A stretch of 64,000 nt of DNA from assembly GCA_021300155.1 (NCBI GenBank), contig JAJTID010000048.1, forward strand, positions 24,751-88,750, in the 5' to 3' direction. The translations under genes were made by a program, and so were the position numbers. Source of the DNA: Pirellula sp. (lineage in GTDB: Bacteria > Planctomycetota > Planctomycetia > Pirellulales > Pirellulaceae). Position 1 is the first letter of the stretch, and every line of letters starts with the position of its first letter. The notes beneath the pieces are model-generated. The model was not told the origin of the DNA, ran no database searches, and worked only from the letters and a program-made list of their open reading frames with translations. This document shows, piece after piece, positions 59,845 through 64,000 of this stretch.

Positions 59845-61965
59845 CTATTTCTTGGCCTTGCGTGCTTCGTCCGCTGCCGACTTGATCGCCTTTAAGCGAT
59901 TCGGATTGTCCGCCTGGCCCGTCACTTCGTAGAGGAATCGACTTGGGAAGGTTGGTTTCGATCGGCCCCATTTAAAGCGTGACATCGGAAGAGTGAGCGA
60001 TAGTTCATCTTGTGCACGCGTCACTCCAACGTAACAAAGTCTCCGTTCCTCATCGACCGCTTCGGCGTCACCTGTGATGGACTTTCTATGCGGCAGAATT
60101 CCTTCTTCCATACCCACCATGTAGACGATCGGAAACTCAAGCCCCTTGGCGCTATGGTATGTCATCAGGGAAATCGCGTTCCGTTTCAATTCTTTTTCTT
60201 TGGGCGAACCGAACTCGCGTCCTGCGAGTGTTACCGAAGATAGAAAATCATGAATGGACGGCGATTCTGCTTCTTGTTCGTATTCCGCAACGGCGTTGAT
60301 GACTTCTTCGATGGAAGACAATCGCATAGCACATTCATCGGGGTCGGGATAAAGTCGTTCTACTTCATTGCGATACTTGATCGCATCGATCATGTCCCCG
60401 ACAATGCGAGTCAATGTATCACTGCCGAGCATTTCTGGTTCCGACTGTTCTGATTCTTTTGAAGGACTGTTGGGAACACTCTTGGGTTGCGACTCCTTTT
60501 CAGTCTCTTGGTCGATAGTCTTCGCGAATGCGACGGTCCGACGTGCGAACTCAGCCTGCAGTTGCTTGAGCTTTGCGATTCCGCTTTGTGCAGGGGATGG
60601 CAAACCACCTACCATGGTCGGATCGTGCATGACTTTCCAAACACTCGAGGAGTCCCCCACTGCTTTTTTGAGCAATTTGTCTACGCTCGCGGCTCCCATT
60701 CCTCGCGGTGGGATGTTGATGATGCGCAGCAATGCCAACTCGTCATCCGGCGTATCAAGCCATCGCAGGTACGATAGCAGATCGCGAACTTCTTTTCGGT
60801 CAAAGAAGGACTGGCTACCCGTGATCACATAAGGCAATTTGCAACGTCGCAATTCCATTTCGAAAGGGCGAGGTTGTTCGTTGGTCCGAAAGAGGATCGC
60901 AAAGTCACCAGGTTTGAGAGTCCGATCACCATCCAATCGACTACCGATTTCTTCCACGACCCCTTTTGCCTCTTCGGCTTCGCTGGCGAACTGTAAAATC
61001 CGTGGTTGTTGACCGTTGGGACGGGCAGCGCGTAGCGTTTTATCGTGACGGTGTGAATTGAAGACGATCAATCGGTTGGCCATTTGGAGAATCGCATCGG
61101 TCGAACGATAGTTATCTTCGAGACGAACCATCGTTGCTTCGGGCCAATCGTTTTTGAAGTTCAAGATGTGGCGAACTTCCGCACCACGCCAGCCATAGAT
61201 CGATTGATCGTCATCACCTACCACGCATAAATTGCGATGATCGATTGCGAGCGCTTTGATGATTCGATATTGGCAACCGTTCGTATCTTGATATTCATCG
61301 ACGAGCACATGATCGTACTTTCCAGCTTCGACCTTGCGAACCGCTTCGTTATCTTGAAGCAATTGCTCGGCGCAAACCAGCAAGTCGTCGAAATCAAAAG
61401 CGGCTTGGAGTTTTAGTTGCCGTTGATATCGTTTGTAACCACTGGCGGCCAAGTGCTCTTTGTCGGACATGGCAGCCGCGTTCGCTTGTTCGGGCTTCAC
61501 GCCGACATTCTTCCATTGACTAACGATGTTCAAGAAGTCGCTCGGTTTGAGCATGTCTTCGTGCACTTTGATTTCACGAAGGATGGTACGGGCTACACTT
61601 TCCGCGTCGCTGCGATCGTAGATCGTGAACTTCTCGGGGTAACCCAGTTCGCGAGCGTGCCGCTTCAAGATTTGAACACAGTGCGAGTGAAACGTACCGA
61701 TAACGGGTCGGAGGGGTGCAGGTTGTCCCCGTCGAACTCGTTTGGGCAATTTCAGTTGATGCGAGACCCGTTCCTGCATTTCCTGCGAGGCTTTGTTAGT
61801 AAAAGTCACGGCCAAAATGCGATCCGCTCGCGTTCCATGTCGGATCAAATTTGCGATTCGAAACGTGACAACGCGTGTCTTGCCGGTTCCAGCCCCTGCA
61901 AGAACGAGAAGCGGTCCAGAAAGCGTGTCAACCGCATGTTGCTGTGGGGGATTCAGTTCTGCCAT
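59845..61965 (-). CDS. UvrD/Rep/PcrA-type superfamily 1 DNA helicase
   Basis: A 706-residue ATP-dependent 3'-5' helicase for DNA repair and replication restart. The motifs run in order: Q motif ELNPPQQHAV, Walker A GAGTGKTR (about residues 23-30), Ia AVTFTNKASQEMQERV, Walker B DEYQDTNGCQY, III VVGDDDQSIYGWRGA, IV RLEDNYRSTDAIL, V LMTYHSAKGLEFPIVY and VI RRLCYVGVTRAQDELSLT. A linker near 480-515 is Ser/Glu/Pro-rich and less conserved. Length is normal for the family; PcrA or Rep assignment cannot be decided. Its stop lies 2 bases from the convergent dehydrogenase gene. Confidence 0.95.
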   Translation of the reverse strand: MAELNPPQQHAVDTLSGPLLVLAGAGTGKTRVVTFRIANLIRHGTRADRILAVTFTNKASQEMQERVSHQLKLPKRVRRGQPAPLRPVIGTFHSHCVQILKRHARELGYPEKFTIYDRSDAESVARTILREIKVHEDMLKPSDFLNIVSQWKNVGVKPEQANAAAMSDKEHLAASGYKRYQRQLKLQAAFDFDDLLVCAEQLLQDNEAVRKVEAGKYDHVLVDEYQDTNGCQYRIIKALAIDHRNLCVVGDDDQSIYGWRGAEVRHILNFKNDWPEATMVRLEDNYRSTDAILQMANRLIVFNSHRHDKTLRAARPNGQQPRILQFASEAEEAKGVVEEIGSRLDGDRTLKPGDFAILFRTNEQPRPFEMELRRCKLPYVITGSQSFFDRKEVRDLLSYLRWLDTPDDELALLRIINIPPRGMGAASVDKLLKKAVGDSSSVWKVMHDPTMVGGLPSPAQSGIAKLKQLQAEFARRTVAFAKTIDQETEKESQPKSVPNSPSKESEQSEPEMLGSDTLTRIVGDMIDAIKYRNEVERLYPDPDECAMRLSSIEEVINAVAEYEQEAESPSIHDFLSSVTLAGREFGSPKEKELKRNAISLMTYHSAKGLEFPIVYMVGMEEGILPHRKSITGDAEAVDEERRLCYVGVTRAQDELSLTLPMSRFKWGRSKPTFPSRFLYEVTGQADNPNRLKAIKSAADEARKAKK

Positions 61966-62093
61966 CCCAGCAATTTACAGTCGCTCTGCCACAACGAAAG
62001 TCCTATTCGATAGTTCGCGCTGAATGGAAGAGTTCAAGATTTCCACGGATTCCGGACACGCCGATTTTCGGAGGGGAATCGTAAAGAAATTCT

Positions 62094-63398
62094 TCACCAA
62101 GCAACAGGTAAGGTGAGGCTCGCATCGAAGTAAAAGAGCATGGCAGGAAAGTGGATAGGTATACAGATAACCAAAACAATCGCCATGACAACCACTTGCA
62201 TAAGAGACAGAAAAGTTATCGAAATCTTGCGAGGCGGAGCTAACGAGGCATTCGCTAGGAAAGTAAATCCGAGAAAGATCAAAGCTAGCAGCATCACGGG
62301 GATTACCTGTACCAATTCTTCCCACACATAAAACGACGTCCAATATTCAAAATTCCTGAATCTTCGTAACGGAAGCAAGAACTGAATGAAGAATATAAAT
62401 CCGGGAACCGTCATCGCTACCCCAAGGAACCGATTGCGCCAAAGAGACTCACGATGGACGTTCGCTTGGGTGTAGTTCTCTCGCAGTGCATTACGATCAA
62501 CAACGCAGTACTGCACGAATGCGATGACAAACAATAAACCGACCAGAAGGGTGTTGAGCTGGAACGGTTGCTGCTGAATTGCCGACAGGGCTGCCCGCAT
62601 TTGTGGAAAATCATCAAGAAGATGATACCAGAGAACAAATGTTGCAATGCAACTGAATCCGCAAAGAATCCATGATTTAAAAAACCAGCCACTAACGTTT
62701 TGTTGAACTCTCCGGACTACCGATCTTGCCGTGAAACACCAGAGAATGATCCCTAACGTTCCAATCCCCCCTTTGAGGAATGCAGAACCGAATGAGAGCA
62801 GCTCGGTGTTCCCCAAAATTCGTGCTGGATCCACCATGCCTTGCTCTATTCCTTTGCAGGCTAGGTAGGTGAGCCAGATGACAATGTCGAGAGAAAAACC
62901 ATAAGCGACAAACAGGATGGACCGCAGTACAACTCCTAGCCTAACAAGCGATGGATGCGTAGGACGAAATGACCAGATCGGAACAACACCGATTGCCAAA
63001 ACGACGGTTGACAAAATCGCTACGGATGATGGAGGAATAGACCGATAGTAGAAGGCCTTGTATTCGACATTCTGGGGCACAACTTTATTCATCATGCTCA
63101 CAACTGCAGAAGAAAAACATACAGCCAAACCCACAAGCAGGATCCACTCTACCATCGGTGCGTTGGATGTTGTCGAACCCGAAGGCGCATCTGTACTCTG
63201 ATCGATAGGTTCAGTCAGGTCGACTTGGTTTGTTGCTCGTATACGCGATCGGACAACATCTCCGCATCGCGCCCAGAGGAGCAACACTCCCAAACCCACA
63301 CTCGCTATCGCAGGCCAGTCGTTGTGTCGCATCGTCAAGGTCGTGACCAGTGCAACAACCATGAAGGCGAGAAAGAGAATTCTAAGAGAGTACTTCAT
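62094..63398 (-). CDS. Multispan membrane protein of unknown function
   Basis: A 434-residue inner-membrane protein with about ten hydrophobic segments, for example residues 5-23 (LRILFLAFMVVALVTTLTM), 85-105 and 395-425. A charged linker rich in Thr/Asp/Ser lies at about 55-80. I see no transporter or enzyme motif. The helicase gene lies downstream after 128 bases and the DUF1571 gene upstream, so it may be a separate unit. Composition is like its neighbours, so no sign of recent transfer. Confidence 0.7.
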   Translation of the reverse strand: MKYSLRILFLAFMVVALVTTLTMRHNDWPAIASVGLGVLLLWARCGDVVRSRIRATNQVDLTEPIDQSTDAPSGSTTSNAPMVEWILLVGLAVCFSSAVVSMMNKVVPQNVEYKAFYYRSIPPSSVAILSTVVLAIGVVPIWSFRPTHPSLVRLGVVLRSILFVAYGFSLDIVIWLTYLACKGIEQGMVDPARILGNTELLSFGSAFLKGGIGTLGIILWCFTARSVVRRVQQNVSGWFFKSWILCGFSCIATFVLWYHLLDDFPQMRAALSAIQQQPFQLNTLLVGLLFVIAFVQYCVVDRNALRENYTQANVHRESLWRNRFLGVAMTVPGFIFFIQFLLPLRRFRNFEYWTSFYVWEELVQVIPVMLLALIFLGFTFLANASLAPPRKISITFLSLMQVVVMAIVLVICIPIHFPAMLFYFDASLTLPVAW

Positions 63399-63573
63399 GC
63401 GATCAGATTCAAATCCTCAGTCCGCAACAATGAGTCGGCACCAGGAATCAACCGGGAATCGATGCACTGACTTATGCCATTCTATCCAGTCATTCGAAGG
63501 TCATATCAAGAAGAAGGCCAGATACAATTACTTTTTGGGCGCATCCAGACTACTCCCTTCGGTCCAGTCACGG

Positions 63574-64000
63574 TTACCAGAATTTATAGGCAGAGTTCTT
63601 CGGGTCGAAGTCTGAATCGGTCAATCCAACATTCGTTTTCACGTTCGAATAATAGTACTCTTCATCGAGGACGGGTTGGCCATCGCTTGATGGCCACAAC
63701 CACGATACATAACGAATCGGCATTTTGTGTTCATCATCAAAGAACAATTGCGCGCGATGGAAATCGAATTGTGGCTTTGCAACGGGATGGACTATTTCGA
63801 TCGCTGTACATTTTCGAGTCCCGACCGCCACGTCCCGATCATGATTGACTTCACAATCGCCGAGTTGACGCTCACGCATTCCCTTCTCCAACATCTTCTC
63901 GATCAATTTCTTCATTCCGACCTCGGTAACCGGGTAGCGTTGCCCACGCATGGCCATCGATCCGTTCGGGGCTAAATTCACTGTAAGTACATTCTTCAAA
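63574..64000 (-). CDS. DUF1571-family protein, C-terminal part (cut by window edge)
   Basis: About 142 residues visible; the frame stays open past the right edge, so the N-terminus is missing. The visible part matches the C-terminus of DUF1571 proteins: NLAPNGSMAMRGQRYPVTEV, then IEKMLEKGM, CTAIEIVHP and a strand-rich end (MPIRYVSWLWPSSDGQPVLD, then EEYYYSNV). DUF1571 proteins are exported, with a lipoprotein-localisation-like beta fold, and are common in planctomycetes; function unknown. A TTG near 63999 could act as start but the homology pattern suggests the gene continues beyond the window. Confidence 0.75.
   Translation of the reverse strand, partial: LKNVLTVNLAPNGSMAMRGQRYPVTEVGMKKLIEKMLEKGMRERQLGDCEVNHDRDVAVGTRKCTAIEIVHPVAKPQFDFHRAQLFFDDEHKMPIRYVSWLWPSSDGQPVLDEEYYYSNVKTNVGLTDSDFDPKNSAYKFW

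Overview
The window looks like chromosomal DNA of a planctomycete of the Pirellulales type (Rhodopirellula/Blastopirellula relatives). This is inferred from protein families seen directly: a DUF1549/DUF1553 plus DUF1501 pair, a PVC-type dehydrogenase/heme-binding protein, a TIGR04222 protein, DUF1571, DUF1080, a CxPSR sulfatase, a bacterial microcompartment shell protein, ECF-sigma and Ser/Thr-kinase remnants, and many TPR and PQQ-propeller envelope proteins. I saw no tRNA, rRNA, intact insertion sequence or CRISPR array.

Left part (1-15.2 kb): a truncated secreted protein at the edge, a TPR protein with an amino-acid permease, and on the minus strand a secreted TPR protein with a tandem-BMC shell protein. 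Then comes a pilus-type envelope module: a PilM-PilN fusion followed by two single-span Gly/Met-rich proteins, closed by a clear terminator. A PQQ-propeller protein and a convergent secreted protein follow. Between 15.3 and 15.56 kb is a compact, strongly base-paired stretch ending in a minus-strand intrinsic terminator, probably an unassigned structured RNA downstream of a coiled-coil/zinc-ribbon protein.

Centre (16.5-32.5 kb): a tightly packed plus-strand operon encodes a TolQ/ExbB-like channel, two ExbD/TolR-like proteins (one with an N-terminal zinc ribbon), a large PQQ protein, a family-5 solute-binding protein without permease, a large secreted unknown, a receiver domain lacking its phospho-acceptor Asp, and a Fur-family regulator. 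Next is a three-gene set that I consider the most interesting system here. It comprises a TIGR04222 membrane protein with a seven-Cys, Gly-rich tail, a DUF692 multinuclear iron oxidase (MNIO), and a small uncharacterised protein, consistent with a RiPP-like modification system whose substrate is the tail of a membrane protein. A repeat-bearing intergenic stretch, a sulfatase, and an abutting pair of sigma-factor and kinase remnants follow.

Right part (32.5-64 kb): rplU-aroK-prepilin peptidase-transglutaminase (minus); pyrG (plus); DUF1549/1553-DUF1501-cobL (minus); a three-gene exopolysaccharide cluster (glycosyltransferase, O-antigen-ligase-like, glycosyltransferase); a minus-strand operon (radical SAM, two-domain DUF1080, SUMF1-like, Gfo/Idh/MocA, propeller-type glycosidase-like) suited to 3-keto-glycoside catabolism; a secreted protein with a palindrome just before its ribosome site; a PVC-type cytochrome/dehydrogenase; a UvrD/PcrA helicase; a multispan membrane protein; and a truncated DUF1571 gene at the right edge. 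Functions come from motifs read by eye; no database search was possible.
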